A stretch of DNA of 64,000 nt from Massilia sp. BJB1822 (GCF_013369485.1 NZ_JABWEB010000004.1:62001-126000); one strand, 5' to 3'. Shown: positions 32,088 to 42,139, counted from the stretch's first letter. The notes: generated by a model not told the origin, from the sequence alone. Numbers and translations: made by a program.

Positions 32088-35000
32088 ATGAGCATTGGAA
32101 GCTGGTTCAAGAAAAACGTCGTCAAACCGATCGCGAAAGTGGTCGACAAAGTAGGCGACACCATGAAGGATATCGGCGGCGACCTGAATGGCATCGGCGA
32201 TGCGTTCGAGTCGGTCGGCAAGGATATCGAAGGCGTGGCCAAGAAAGTGGCGGAGCTGGGCTACACGAAAAAGAATCTCGGCGGCGGCAACGATAATTAC
32301 ACCGCCAGCTCGCTGGGGGCCAACATCATCCACGGCGAAAACGGCAACGATACGATTACGGTGACGGCCGGCGCCTACAACAATATCTACGGCGACGACG
32401 GCAACGACACGCTGGTGGTCAAGGTCGGCGGCTACAACCGCATCGACGGCGGCAACGGCGACGACACCATCCGCGTCGACGTGGGCGCCTACAACAAGAT
32501 CAGCGGCGGCAACGGCAACGACACGGTGACCGTGGCGGCCGGCGCGGCGGCCGATGTGGATCTGGGCCAGGGCAACAACACGCTGACCGTCAACAGCGCC
32601 TACAACGAGATCGACGCTGGCGATGGCGACGACCGCGTGACGGCCAATGGCGGCTGGAACGATATCGATCTGGACAACGGCAACAACACCGTCACCGCCA
32701 ACGGCGGCGCGAATATCGTCAGCACCGGCAATGGCGCCGACAATATCAGCGTGGCCGGCGGCTCCAATAAGGTCAACGCAGGCGACGGCAACAACACCGT
32801 CAACGCCGGCGGCGCATCGAACCTCATCAACACCGGCAATCATAACGACGTGGTGACGGCCGATGGCGCCAGCAACGTGATCAACACCAATGGCGGCGAC
32901 GACCGCATCACGGTGAAGGCGGCCAGCAATGTGATCAACGCGGGCGAGGGCAACAACAACGTTAGCGCCGCGGGCGGCAATAACAATATCACCGCTGGCG
33001 GTGGCGACGACACCATCCGCGCCGACGGCGCGGCCAACCAGGTGAAGGCGGGCGACGGGAATAACAATATCACCGTCAACGGCGCATCCAATACCGTGAA
33101 CGCGGGTCGTGGCAACGACAGCATCACGGCCAATGGCGGCGCCAACATCATCGATGCAGGCGATGGCGGCAATAACGTCACGCTGAACGGCGCGGCCAAT
33201 AAGCTGAACAGCGGCAGCGGCAACGACAAGGTGACGGCGGCCGGCGGCGCCAACATCATCAGCACCGGTGGCGGCGACGACAATGTGCAGGCCATCGGCG
33301 GCGCCAACATCATCACCGCAGGCGGCGGCCGCGATACCGTCGTCGGCCTGGGCGGCGCCAATGTGATCACCGCCAGCGACGGCAACGACAGCGTGGTCGC
33401 TGGCGGCGGCGCCAACGTGGTGGTGGAAGAGGGCGGCAGCAGCAGCATCGTGCTAGGCGGCCTGCTGAACGTGGCCTATACCGGCGGCGCCAATAACAAG
33501 GTCGGCGCGCTGGGCGACACCAATGCCCTGGTCAGCAATCAGGGCGGCAATATCGAAGCGGCGGTGGGCCTGAACAATGTCATGCTGGCCAACGGCAGCG
33601 GCAATACCCTGCTGGGCGTGGGCAGCGGCAATCTGGTGGCGAGCACGGTGGGCGGCAATACCGCCGTTGCCATCGGCGGCGCCAACGTGGTGCTGACGGA
33701 GTTGGGCGGCATGGTCAAGGCGGCCAGCGGCAGCTTGGGCAAGGTACTGGCCGACGTCATGCCGAGCAAGGACGCGGCCAAGGCCGTGAGCAATGCCACC
33801 GGCAAGCTGACGGCCGCCATCAACAGCGGCGCGGGCAACGATGCCGTGGTGGCGCTGGGCGGCACCAATGTGGTCTATACCGGCGGCGGCAAGGATGTGG
33901 TGACGGCCGTGGGCGGCAACAATATCCTGCTGGCGAATGGCGGCGACAATATCACCACCGCCATCGGCAGCAATAATATCGTGGTCAACACGGCCGGCAA
34001 CAATGTGGTGACGGCGGCCGGTTCGGTGAACGTGATCGTGACTGGCCTGGGCGAAGGCGTGGCCGATGTGGGTGCGAAGCTGGGCAGCGCCGCAGGCGGC
34101 GTGACCAAGGCCGTGACCACCTTCATCGGCAATAGTCTGGCCAACAGCGCGGGCAACGATGTGGTGACTTCCGTCGGCTCCACCAATGTGATCTATACCG
34201 GCGGCGGCAACGACGTCGCCACCGCCATCGGCGCCAACAATGTGGTGTGGAGCGGCACCGGCAACGATACGGCCACCGTGATCGGCGCGCGCAATGTGGT
34301 CTGGGCCGATGCCGGCGCGGACACCGTGACGGCGGCTGGCGCGAACAATCTGGTCGTGGCAGGCAACTATGCCGAGACGGCGGCGACCGCCGTTGGCCTG
34401 ATCGACTCCATCACCGCCGGCGTGGCAGCCACCAATCTGGTCGGCAAGGCCGGCTTGTCCGGCGCGGCTTCCGGCCAGTCGGGCCGCGATGTGGTCACCG
34501 CCTTCGGCAAGAACAATGTGCTGGTGGGCGGCAGTGCCGACAGCACCGTGACGGCGGTAGGCGTGAACAACCTGGCCGTGACCGGCGCGGGCAATGACGT
34601 GGTGACGGCCGTGGGCAGCAAGTCCGGCATCGCCACCGGCGCCGGCAACGACGTGGTGACCGTGATCGGCCAGTACGATGTGGTGGCGGCTGGCGAAGGC
34701 CGCAACGTCGTCACCGCGCTGGGCAAAGGCAATCTGGTCGAAGGCGGCAGTGGCGACGATGTGCTGACCGCGCTGGCTTTCGGTACGGCGGCCAAGGCGG
34801 TCAATGTCAATGGCAACCTGCTGGTGGCGGGCGATGGCAATAACGTCGCCACCGTGGTTGGTAAGGACAATGCCGTCATCACCGGCAGCGGCAAGGATAC
34901 GCTGGTGATGGTCAGCTACGGCGGCGGCAACGAGAAAACCAGCACCACCCAGCCGGAAGGCTCGCAGCAGACCACCACCAGCACCACCAAGGGCAGCACC

Positions 35001-36716
35001 CAGTTCAACCTGGGCTGGACCGGCGCGGGTGACGACACCGCTGTCGTGTATGGCGACCACAATGTGGTGCTGGCCGATGCCGGCAACGATTTCCTGCTGG
35101 TGGTGAACGCGGGCAGTACCTTGAGCTACGCCAGCAAGACTACCGAAGCCATTGAGGGTTCGGACAAGGCGCAGACCACCAAGGAGACCAAGGTCAGCAT
35201 CGACACCGGCATGAACTTTGTCCACGCCGGCGACGGCAACGACACCATGATCCTGGCCGGCACCACCACCATCGGCATGGGCGGCAATGGCAATGACCTG
35301 ATCGTTTCTTCGGGCCAGAACAATGTGGCGGTGGGCGGCGCTGGCAACGACACCATCATCGGCCTGGCCGAGATCACCGTGTTCAACGCCGCCGAAGCCA
35401 TCGTGGAAAACGATTATGAGTCCGCCGGCGACTGGGTGGGCGCGGCCATGAATGCCAATTTCATCCGCTCGCAGTACGGCGCGCTGTCCAAGGGCGAGCT
35501 GGGCAAGCTGAACCTGGTGGGCAATGTGATCGTTGGCGGCGACGGCGACGACACCATCTTCGCCACCAATGCCGGCAGCTATGTGGGCGGCGGCAAGGGC
35601 AACGACACCATGATGGGTCTGGGCTGGGGCGTGATCGACCATCTGCTGGTGGGTAAGGCCAACGCCCTGAACGGCGTGTGGAAGGATGCGGGCGCGGGCT
35701 TCGACGCCGTGACCAAGTATCTGAATACCGCGCTGGGCGAAGAGCTGAGCAAGGGCTGGAACAGCATCGCCACCAATATGAAGTCGGAGCTGAACAAGGC
35801 CACCGCCAATGCCGGCTCGCTGGTTGATGGCCTGAACAAGGCGGGCAATGACGCCGTGGCGGGCATTACCAATGCGGCGGGTCTGTCCTCGGCCGATTTC
35901 GATATCGCCAATCCGCTGAAGAACGCATTGAACACGGCCAAGGGTGGCTTGAACTCTGCCATCAACGGCATCGGCAGCGGCGTGGACGCGGTGGCCGACG
36001 CCGATGTGGGCACGGCGCTGTCCGATGCCGCGTCCTGGCTGGGCGATGCGCTGAAGACCGCTTCCAATTCCAGCGGCGACGGCGTCGACTGGCTGGGCAA
36101 GACCCTGGGCGTGAATGTGCACCTGAGCGAATTCAAAGGTGCGGACTTCTTTATCGCCGGCCTGCTGGCCTATACCTTGGGCTATAAGTACGCGGGCAAT
36201 AACCGCCTGTTCGGCGGCGCTGGCGACGATACCTTCTACAGCGGCATGGGCAACGATGACCTGTACGGCGGCGAGGGCAAGGACGTGTACGTGATGTCGA
36301 TGGGCGACGGCAAGGACACCATCCATGAAACGGCCGGCGGCAACGACATTCTCCAGTTCAGCACCAACAAGCTGTTCTCGAAAGTGACGATGAGCGCTGA
36401 CAAGGTGAAGACCCATATCGACGGTTCCGACCTGGTCATCAACTACGTCGACGGCGGCAAGTCCTACGCCCGTCTGACCGTGGCCGATTACGCCAAGGTC
36501 AATGTGCAGGAGCTTGACCTGGTGGACGCCAGCGGCAAGACCGTAGCCGCGCTCACCATGGCGCAGCTGGTGGCGCAGGCGGAGCGGGGTGGCAGTCCAT
36601 ACGAGATGGCGTCGGTCTGGACCGCCGACCGTCTGCACGACTTCGCCGATCTGCTGCAGGCTTCCATCACGGGCGGCAGCAGTGCCGTGCAGCTGGTGGG
36701 CGTGCTGCATGCCTGA
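32088..36716 (+). CDS. giant RTX-like beta-solenoid repeat protein
   Basis: A 1542-residue, Gly/Asn/Asp-rich protein with no Sec signal. Residues 1-63 are an amphipathic helical head (MSIGSWFKKNVVKPIAKVVD). Residues about 76-545 are some 26 successive repeats of 18-19 residues, of the form GGANIIxTGxGNDxVTA: one half is a normal Ca-binding RTX nonapeptide (GxGNDxV), the other is GGxNxI without the Asp. Helical inserts follow (near 546-580 and 650-700), then about 15 more repeats. A helical region (about 1180-1370) precedes canonical RTX copies (LFGGAGDDTFYSGMGNDDLY, near 1373) and a C-terminal tail that could hold a type I secretion signal. No type I transporter is nearby. It is divergent from a CusRS-like system. 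Adhesin or surface-layer function is possible but not shown. Confidence 0.82.
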   Translation: MSIGSWFKKNVVKPIAKVVDKVGDTMKDIGGDLNGIGDAFESVGKDIEGVAKKVAELGYTKKNLGGGNDNYTASSLGANIIHGENGNDTITVTAGAYNNIYGDDGNDTLVVKVGGYNRIDGGNGDDTIRVDVGAYNKISGGNGNDTVTVAAGAAADVDLGQGNNTLTVNSAYNEIDAGDGDDRVTANGGWNDIDLDNGNNTVTANGGANIVSTGNGADNISVAGGSNKVNAGDGNNTVNAGGASNLINTGNHNDVVTADGASNVINTNGGDDRITVKAASNVINAGEGNNNVSAAGGNNNITAGGGDDTIRADGAANQVKAGDGNNNITVNGASNTVNAGRGNDSITANGGANIIDAGDGGNNVTLNGAANKLNSGSGNDKVTAAGGANIISTGGGDDNVQAIGGANIITAGGGRDTVVGLGGANVITASDGNDSVVAGGGANVVVEEGGSSSIVLGGLLNVAYTGGANNKVGALGDTNALVSNQGGNIEAAVGLNNVMLANGSGNTLLGVGSGNLVASTVGGNTAVAIGGANVVLTELGGMVKAASGSLGKVLADVMPSKDAAKAVSNATGKLTAAINSGAGNDAVVALGGTNVVYTGGGKDVVTAVGGNNILLANGGDNITTAIGSNNIVVNTAGNNVVTAAGSVNVIVTGLGEGVADVGAKLGSAAGGVTKAVTTFIGNSLANSAGNDVVTSVGSTNVIYTGGGNDVATAIGANNVVWSGTGNDTATVIGARNVVWADAGADTVTAAGANNLVVAGNYAETAATAVGLIDSITAGVAATNLVGKAGLSGAASGQSGRDVVTAFGKNNVLVGGSADSTVTAVGVNNLAVTGAGNDVVTAVGSKSGIATGAGNDVVTVIGQYDVVAAGEGRNVVTALGKGNLVEGGSGDDVLTALAFGTAAKAVNVNGNLLVAGDGNNVATVVGKDNAVITGSGKDTLVMVSYGGGNEKTSTTQPEGSQQTTTSTTKGSTQFNLGWTGAGDDTAVVYGDHNVVLADAGNDFLLVVNAGSTLSYASKTTEAIEGSDKAQTTKETKVSIDTGMNFVHAGDGNDTMILAGTTTIGMGGNGNDLIVSSGQNNVAVGGAGNDTIIGLAEITVFNAAEAIVENDYESAGDWVGAAMNANFIRSQYGALSKGELGKLNLVGNVIVGGDGDDTIFATNAGSYVGGGKGNDTMMGLGWGVIDHLLVGKANALNGVWKDAGAGFDAVTKYLNTALGEELSKGWNSIATNMKSELNKATANAGSLVDGLNKAGNDAVAGITNAAGLSSADFDIANPLKNALNTAKGGLNSAINGIGSGVDAVADADVGTALSDAASWLGDALKTASNSSGDGVDWLGKTLGVNVHLSEFKGADFFIAGLLAYTLGYKYAGNNRLFGGAGDDTFYSGMGNDDLYGGEGKDVYVMSMGDGKDTIHETAGGNDILQFSTNKLFSKVTMSADKVKTHIDGSDLVINYVDGGKSYARLTVADYAKVNVQELDLVDASGKTVAALTMAQLVAQAERGGSPYEMASVWTADRLHDFADLLQASITGGSSAVQLVGVLHA
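32313..33722 (+). repeat. in-frame 54-57 base tandem repeats within the RTX-like gene
   Basis: About 26 consecutive coding repeats, first four at 19 codons and the rest at 18. Each codes for one solenoid turn with N-x-I in the first half and GNDxV in the second. The GGCGGCGCCAAC-like stretch recurs often at the DNA level, so recombination and copy-number change are plausible. This is protein-coding repetition, not a CRISPR array. Confidence 0.8.
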
Positions 36717-36825
36717 CGCGGCATAAGCGGCATAGGCAAGCTGGTACAATGTCGGTCTCTTTTGACTGGCGGCGTACCGGCTTGCCGGTCATAAGAAAAA
36801 AATTGTTGACAGGCGCGGGATTCGG

Positions 36826-36855
36826 TTGACGCGCCTTAACTTGCCGCCCTATAGT
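36826..36855 (+). promoter_or_regulatory. sigma-70 promoter of the zapB-like/zapA operon
   Basis: TTGACG (36826-36831), an 18-base spacer and TATAGT (36850-36855). Transcription would start six or seven bases on, at or next to the ATG at 36862, so the message may be leaderless. Confidence 0.6.
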
Positions 36856-36861
36856 TGCGGG

Positions 36862-37119
36862 ATGATTTCAGACTTCCAAGAACTTTCAGACAAAATCGAC
36901 CAGTTGGCTGAGCTGACGCTGACGCTGCGCCGCGAGAATTCGCAGCTGCGCCAGGCGAATGCGGCCCTCGTCGCCGAGAGCATTGCGAATCAGCGCCGTC
37001 TGGGCGAGGCCCATGCGCGGGTGCAGGCTTTGCTGGAGAAGATTTCTCCGCCGGAGCCTACAACGTCCGAGACGCCGGTCGCCGAAGCTGAAGATGCGCT
37101 GACGAAAGGTGAGCAATGA
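36862..37119 (+). CDS. small coiled-coil protein, ZapB-like (TIGR02449 type)
   Basis: An 85-residue protein, MISDFQELSDKIDQLAEL, with heptads of Leu/Ile through about residue 65 and an acidic Pro/Thr-rich tail. Small coiled-coil proteins of this kind sit directly before zapA in many beta- and gammaproteobacteria and are thought to act with the FtsZ-ring protein ZapA. The ATG at 36862 is the natural start; its last codons overlap the zapA start by four bases, so translation is coupled. There is no proper ribosome binding site upstream (see the promoter entry). Confidence 0.82.
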   Translation: MISDFQELSDKIDQLAELTLTLRRENSQLRQANAALVAESIANQRRLGEAHARVQALLEKISPPEPTTSETPVAEAEDALTKGEQ

Positions 37120-37427
37120 TACAGCTGGACGTCAGCATCATGGGCCAGCCCTATCGCCTGGCCTGCAAGGAAGGCGAGGAGCGCGCGCTGCGCGAAGCGG
37201 CCAGCCTGCTGGACAAGAAAATGTCGGGCATCCGCGATGCCGGCAAAATCAAGGGCAATGACCGCATCGCGGTGATGGCCGCCCTCGGCATGGCCGCCGA
37301 ATTCCTGACGGCGAAATCGCCGCAAGGCCCGCTGTCCGATATGTCGCTGCTGGAAGTGCAGCAGAAGATCGCCGCCATGCAGAAGGTCCTGGACGGCGCC
37401 CTGACCCCGCAAGAAAATCTCTTCTAA
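37116..37427 (+). CDS. zapA: cell division protein ZapA
   Basis: A 103-residue ZapA: it begins MIQLDVSIMGQPYRLACKEGEE, a match to the beta-strand head of the family, followed by LREAASLLDKKMSGIRDAGK and a C-terminal coiled coil. It cross-links FtsZ filaments at mid-cell. It follows the ZapB-like gene with a four-base overlap, and the 6S RNA gene lies downstream, the same order as zapA-ssrS in E. coli. Confidence 0.95.
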   Translation: MIQLDVSIMGQPYRLACKEGEERALREAASLLDKKMSGIRDAGKIKGNDRIAVMAALGMAAEFLTAKSPQGPLSDMSLLEVQQKIAAMQKVLDGALTPQENLF

Positions 37428-37475
37428 TTGGCCGAAAGGGCTTCCTTTGCGGGAGCGGGAGGAGTAAACTGCTGT

Positions 37476-37652
37476 CACCCTGCAGTGTTCGCGATTGTCA
37501 TATATTCCTTGAACCATTTACATGCATCGGTTGCGGGAATTTGCTCGGCGGGCGTGAGCGTCGCTAGTCCGATGAACCCGAAGCTGAACTAACTGCAACC
37601 ACCTTGAACCGTAAGGTTCGGGATGCCGGCATAGCGGCACAGGCGGGGCACT
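37476..37652 (+). ncRNA. ssrS: 6S RNA
   Basis: The roughly 180-base stretch after zapA has the hallmarks of 6S RNA, which binds the sigma-70 RNA polymerase in stationary phase. A closing stem CCCTGC / GCGGGG plus GTG / CAC joins the ends; near the 5' end GTGTTCGC and CCTTGAACC occur, and near the 3' end CACCTTGAACCGTAAGG, a match to the conserved 3' arm of the E. coli molecule. A TAAACT -10 box sits at 37464-37469. The position next to zapA is the classical one. Ends are approximate. Confidence 0.85.
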
Positions 37653-37658
37653 TATTCC

Positions 37659-37701
37659 GAAAAACGGTTGCCTGCATCTCACGATGCGCAACCGTTTTTT
37701 T
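37659..37701 (+). terminator. rho-independent terminator after 6S RNA
   Basis: AAAACGGTTGC pairs with GCAACCGTTTT around a short inner hairpin (GCATC / GATGC), followed by a T-run. It ends at 37701, 28 bases before the EVE-domain gene. Confidence 0.85.
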
Positions 37702-37728
37702 ACGTCCACCGTTTCGGGAGGAAGGCTT

Positions 37729-38190
<462 letters not shown>

Positions 38191-38199
38191 ACAAAGCCG

Positions 38200-39003
38200 A
38201 TGGATTGGGGACTGGTTTTGATCCTGCTCGCCATGGGCGCGGCAGGCGGTTTTGCAGCGGGTCTGCTGGGCATAGGCGGCGGCATGGTGCTGGTGCCTTT
38301 CATCACGATGATCTTCACCGCGCGCGGCTTCGCGCCCGAACTGGTGGTGCATATGGCGATTGCCACTTCGCTGGCGACGATCTTGTTTACCTCCGTATCC
38401 TCGGTGCGCGCCCATCACAAGATGAAAGCGGTGCAGTGGCGCATTGTGGTCCTGCTGGCGCCGGGCATCGTGCTCGGTTCCTGGGTGGGGCCGTGGATCG
38501 CCAAGCAGATGAATTCCTCGGCGCTGGCGCTGTTTTTCGGCATCTTCATTACCTTCTCCGCAACCCAGATGCTGCTGGGTAAAAAGCCTTCCGCCGCGCG
38601 CGAGCTGCCCGGAACGGGCGGCATGTTCGCCGCCGGCGGTGCGATCGGCGTGGTGTCGGGACTGGTGGGCGCGGGCGGCGGCTTCCTTTCGGTGCCGTTC
38701 ATGAGCTGGTGCAATGTGAAGATCCACAATGCGGTGGCCACCAGCGCGGCGCTGGGCTTTCCGATTGCGCTGGCCGGCACGCTGTCGAATATCTACTTCG
38801 GCTGGGGCGAGCCAGGATTGCCGGAGCACTCGCTGGGCTTCATTTATGTGCCGGCCCTGCTGGTGATTGTCGCCGCCAGCATGAGCATGGCGCCGCTAGG
38901 CGCGCGCACCGCGCATCGCCTGCCGGTGGCCACGCTGCGCAAGGTGTTCGCCGTCATTCTCTACTTCCTGGCGGCGTATATGCTGTGGAAGGCCTTCCAC
39001 TGA
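38200..39003 (+). CDS. TauE/SafE family membrane permease (sulfite/organosulfur exporter type)
   Basis: A 267-residue membrane protein with about eight helices and the repeated signature GFAAGLLGIGGGMVLVPF and GVVSGLVGAGGGFLSVPF in the two halves, which defines TauE/SafE. These move sulfite, sulfoacetate or related anions. It follows the EVE gene by ten bases. No sulfonate gene is adjacent, and the substrate is unknown. Confidence 0.92.
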   Translation: MDWGLVLILLAMGAAGGFAAGLLGIGGGMVLVPFITMIFTARGFAPELVVHMAIATSLATILFTSVSSVRAHHKMKAVQWRIVVLLAPGIVLGSWVGPWIAKQMNSSALALFFGIFITFSATQMLLGKKPSAARELPGTGGMFAAGGAIGVVSGLVGAGGGFLSVPFMSWCNVKIHNAVATSAALGFPIALAGTLSNIYFGWGEPGLPEHSLGFIYVPALLVIVAASMSMAPLGARTAHRLPVATLRKVFAVILYFLAAYMLWKAFH

Positions 39004-39009
39004 GGACGA

Positions 39010-39038
39010 AAAAAAGGCCGCTTGAAGCGGCCTTTTTT
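39010..39038. terminator. bidirectional terminator between the TauE and YdeP-type genes
   Basis: GGCCGCT / AGCGGCC stem with flanking A-run and T-run. The T-run runs into the stop codon of the oxidoreductase gene on the other strand, so the converging transcripts share one hairpin. Confidence 0.85.
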
Positions 39039-41319
39039 ATGCTTTCTCCAGCAGCACCGGCACTTGCTTGAAGGCCGGCGTATTCGAGCCGCGCGCCACC
39101 AGTTCGGGGGAGATCAGCGGCGTCAGCTCGGGGAAGTAGCCGATTACATCGTCGCCCTGCAGCGCGTATTCGATCAGGCGTATGCCTTCCACCTTGCGCT
39201 CGATGCCATCCGGCGCGGCGGCGCGCACCGTCACCAGCTCGCCGTCGCTGAAGCCGAGGCGGCGCAGCACGGCGGGGCCGACGAACAGCACCTTGCGCGA
39301 GCCATGCACGCCACGGTAGCGGTCCACTTCCCCTTTCGGGTCGCGGTAGACGGTGGTGTTGTACTGGCGATGGGCGCGGATGGTCGCCAGGCACAGCACC
39401 TTATCGCCGTACTGGGCACGGGCGCGCGACATGATGGTGTCCGCCGGCAGGGCATGGGCGATGAAGCGCGCCTTGCCGGTGGCGGTTTTCCAGATGCGCT
39501 CACCGGCCGTATTCGGCAGGCGGAAGCCGCGCTGCTGACGGATTTTCTCGTTGTAGTTTTCAAAGCCGCTGACGGCGCCTTGCGCCACCTGCTCGATCAG
39601 CTTGCGCGTCAGATCGTAATTGCCGCCCATGCCTTGCCAGTCGATGTTCAAAGGGGGCAGGGTGCGTCGCGCCAGTTCGCTGACGATGTACGGCTCGGAG
39701 CGCAGCAGATCGCTGGCGGGGCGGTTGCGGCCGGTGGAAGAATGCACCACGCTGGCCGTGTCTTCCACGCTGACGAATTGCGCGTCGCCCGACTGGTCGT
39801 CCAGCTCCGTGCGGCCCAGGCAGGGCAGCAGCAGGCCAAGGCGGCCGGGGTACAGGTGGGTGCGATTCAGTTTGGTGGCGATATGCACGGTCAGTTCAGT
39901 CCTGCCCAGCGCATCCAGCACGCGCGGGCTGTCCGGCCCCGCCACGGCGAAATTGCCGCCCAGGCCGACGAAGCCCTGCACCGAGCCATCGATCAAGCCC
40001 TTGATGGCGCCCACCGCGTCCAGGCCCGGCTGGGCCGGCGGCGTAAAGCCGAACACGCGTTCCAGGCCGGCCAGCCATTCGGCCTTGGGCTTGTTGGTGA
40101 TGCCCACCGTGCGGTCGCCCTGCACATTCGAGTGGCCGCGCACCGGCATCAGGCCGGCGCCGGGTTTGCCCACATTGCCGCGCAGGAGCGTCAGATTGAC
40201 CAGCATCTGCAAGGTCTCGATGGCGAATTCGTTCTGCGTCAGGCCCATGCACCAGGCCGAGATGGTGGCGTTGGACGCGATGTAGTAATCGGCCGCCTCG
40301 TTCAATTGGGCGCGCGTCAGGCCGCTGGCCTGTTCGATATCGGCCCAGGACTGCTGCTGCATGACAGCGACGAAAGCGTCGAAACCGTCGGTATGTTCTT
40401 CGATGAAAGCGCGGTCCAGCGCATCGCGTTCCAGCACGGCCTTGGCGATGCCGGTGATGGCCGCCAGATCGCCACCCACGCGTACTTGGAAGTAGGCGTC
40501 GGCCAGCTTGGTGCCGTGACCGCTCAGCAGTTCGGTGGGCGACTGCGGATCGGCAAATTCCTCCAGCCCGCGCTCGAACATGGGATTGAAGATGACGATC
40601 TTGCAGCCGCGTTTTTTCGCCTCGCGCAGATCGCCCAGCATGCGCGGATGGTTCGAAGCCGGATTGTGGCCGAAGCTGAAAATCGCTTCGGCATGTTCGA
40701 AGTCCTCGCGCGTGACGGTGGACTTGCCCACGCCGATGGACATGGTCAGCGCCTGGCCCGACGATTCGTGGCAGTAGTTGGACGAATCGGGCAGATTATT
40801 GGTGCCGAAGGCGCGCGCAAACAACTGGTAAGGGAAGGCCGCCTCATTGCTGCTGCGTCCCGAGGTATAGAACACCGTGCGTTGCGGACCGAGCGCGCGC
40901 AGGCGCTCGCTGGCCAGCGTGAACGCCTGTTCCCAGCTGGTTTCGCGGTAGGTGTCGCTGGCCGCGTCGTACAGCATGGGCGCGGTCAGGCGGCCGGCCG
41001 CTTCCAATTCCCAGTTCTCCTTGCCGCGCAGGGCACCCAGCGTATGCTCGGCGAAATATGCCGGCGTGGCGCGCGCCTTGCTGCCTTCGTGGGCGATGGC
41101 CCAGGCGCCTTGTTCGCAAAAGTCCACCGATTTGCTGCTGGGCGAATCGGGGTAGGCGCAGCCGGGGCAATCCACGCCCTGCGGCTGGTTCAGGCGCGGC
41201 AAGGTCGCCAGCGCCGGATACGGGCCGTTGCTGGTCAGCGCCTTGGCCGTGCCGTGCAGCGAGCCGAAACCGCCGGCCGGCTTGTCATAGGCGCGGATGG
41301 GAATAGTTTTCTTGCTCAT
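39037..41319 (-). CDS. FdhF/YdeP family molybdopterin oxidoreductase
   Basis: A 760-residue protein of the formate dehydrogenase-H-like YdeP group. The N-terminal CPGCAYPD has fewer cysteines than a normal 4Fe-4S motif. The molybdopterin-binding parts include YTSGRSSNEAAFPYQLFAR and SSNYCHESSGQALTMSIG, and the C-terminal domain contains IRAHRQYNTTVYR. YdeP of E. coli is linked to acid resistance; its substrate is not known. It starts four bases after lgt on the same strand, in a run LysR - lgt - this gene. It would need a molybdenum cofactor made elsewhere. Confidence 0.92.
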   Translation of the reverse strand: MSKKTIPIRAYDKPAGGFGSLHGTAKALTSNGPYPALATLPRLNQPQGVDCPGCAYPDSPSSKSVDFCEQGAWAIAHEGSKARATPAYFAEHTLGALRGKENWELEAAGRLTAPMLYDAASDTYRETSWEQAFTLASERLRALGPQRTVFYTSGRSSNEAAFPYQLFARAFGTNNLPDSSNYCHESSGQALTMSIGVGKSTVTREDFEHAEAIFSFGHNPASNHPRMLGDLREAKKRGCKIVIFNPMFERGLEEFADPQSPTELLSGHGTKLADAYFQVRVGGDLAAITGIAKAVLERDALDRAFIEEHTDGFDAFVAVMQQQSWADIEQASGLTRAQLNEAADYYIASNATISAWCMGLTQNEFAIETLQMLVNLTLLRGNVGKPGAGLMPVRGHSNVQGDRTVGITNKPKAEWLAGLERVFGFTPPAQPGLDAVGAIKGLIDGSVQGFVGLGGNFAVAGPDSPRVLDALGRTELTVHIATKLNRTHLYPGRLGLLLPCLGRTELDDQSGDAQFVSVEDTASVVHSSTGRNRPASDLLRSEPYIVSELARRTLPPLNIDWQGMGGNYDLTRKLIEQVAQGAVSGFENYNEKIRQQRGFRLPNTAGERIWKTATGKARFIAHALPADTIMSRARAQYGDKVLCLATIRAHRQYNTTVYRDPKGEVDRYRGVHGSRKVLFVGPAVLRRLGFSDGELVTVRAAAPDGIERKVEGIRLIEYALQGDDVIGYFPELTPLISPELVARGSNTPAFKQVPVLLEKA

Positions 41320-41323
41320 TGTC

Positions 41324-42139
41324 TCAGGCGTGGGCGGGCTTGGCGCCGGCGCTATATTTATAAGACCACAGCAGCATCAGCAGCGCGGCGGCAATCATCG
41401 GCAGCGACAGCAGCTGGCCCGAAGTGATGGTGACGCCGGCGAAATGCACTTCATAGTCCGGCGTGCGGAAGTACTCGGTGAAGAAACGCGCGCAGCCATA
41501 CAGCAGCGTGAACATGGCGCCCACGGCCAGACGCGGACGCGCCTTGCGCGCGAACGGCCACAGAATCGCAAACACCAGCAGGCCGTCGATCAGCGCCTGG
41601 TAGATCGGCGAAGGGTGGCGCGGCAGCGCATCCACATTCGGCCAGATCATGGCCCAGGGCAGGGAAGGATCGGCGACGCGGCCCGGCAGCTCGGCGTTGA
41701 TGAAATTGCCGATGCGGCCTGCGGCATAGCCGAGCGGCACCAGCGGCGCGATGAAGTCATACACGTCGAGCAGATTGCGCTTGGCCTTGCGCGACCACAG
41801 CCACATGGCCAGCAGCACGCCGAGGAAGCCGCCGTGGAAGCTCATGCCGCCATGCCAGACCTTGAAAATCTCGATTGGATTGGCCAGGAAGAATTCGGGA
41901 CGGTAGAAAATCACTTCGCCCAGACGACCGCCGACCACTACGCCCAGCATGCCGTAGAACAGCATATCGTCCAGGTCCTCGGCCTTCCAGCCTTGGGCGG
42001 CGATATGCGGCTGCTTTACGCGCAGGCGGCCCAGCGCCAGAAACATGGCGAAGGCCAGTACATACATCAGGCCATACCAGTGGATCTGGACGGGTCCCAG
42101 CGAAAAGGCAACCGGATCGGGCATCGGGTGGATCAGCAT
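41324..42139 (-). CDS. lgt: prolipoprotein diacylglyceryl transferase
   Basis: A 271-residue inner-membrane enzyme with about seven helices. It moves diacylglycerol from phosphatidylglycerol to the lipobox Cys of prolipoproteins. Family motifs are [26 protein letters not shown] and the Lgt signature [14 protein letters not shown]. The essential enzyme serves the lipoproteins seen elsewhere in this window. Its start touches the LysR stop codon and its end is four bases from the oxidoreductase start. Confidence 0.97.
   Translation of the reverse strand: MLIHPMPDPVAFSLGPVQIHWYGLMYVLAFAMFLALGRLRVKQPHIAAQGWKAEDLDDMLFYGMLGVVVGGRLGEVIFYRPEFFLANPIEIFKVWHGGMSFHGGFLGVLLAMWLWSRKAKRNLLDVYDFIAPLVPLGYAAGRIGNFINAELPGRVADPSLPWAMIWPNVDALPRHPSPIYQALIDGLLVFAILWPFARKARPRLAVGAMFTLLYGCARFFTEYFRTPDYEVHFAGVTITSGQLLSLPMIAAALLMLLWSYKYSAGAKPAHA

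Noticed and set aside
32313..33722. Regular 54-base repetition that could be taken for a CRISPR array
   Set aside because: Repeats are in frame, have no unique spacers of fixed length and code for RTX-like turns.
33453..36749. A 1098-codon minus-strand frame opposite the RTX-like gene
   Set aside because: It mirrors the repetitive coding strand and has no start signal or domain; the plus strand shows clear RTX motifs.
39022..41427. An 801-codon plus-strand frame opposite the YdeP-type gene
   Set aside because: Antisense artefact of GC-rich codon use; low-complexity translation and no motif.
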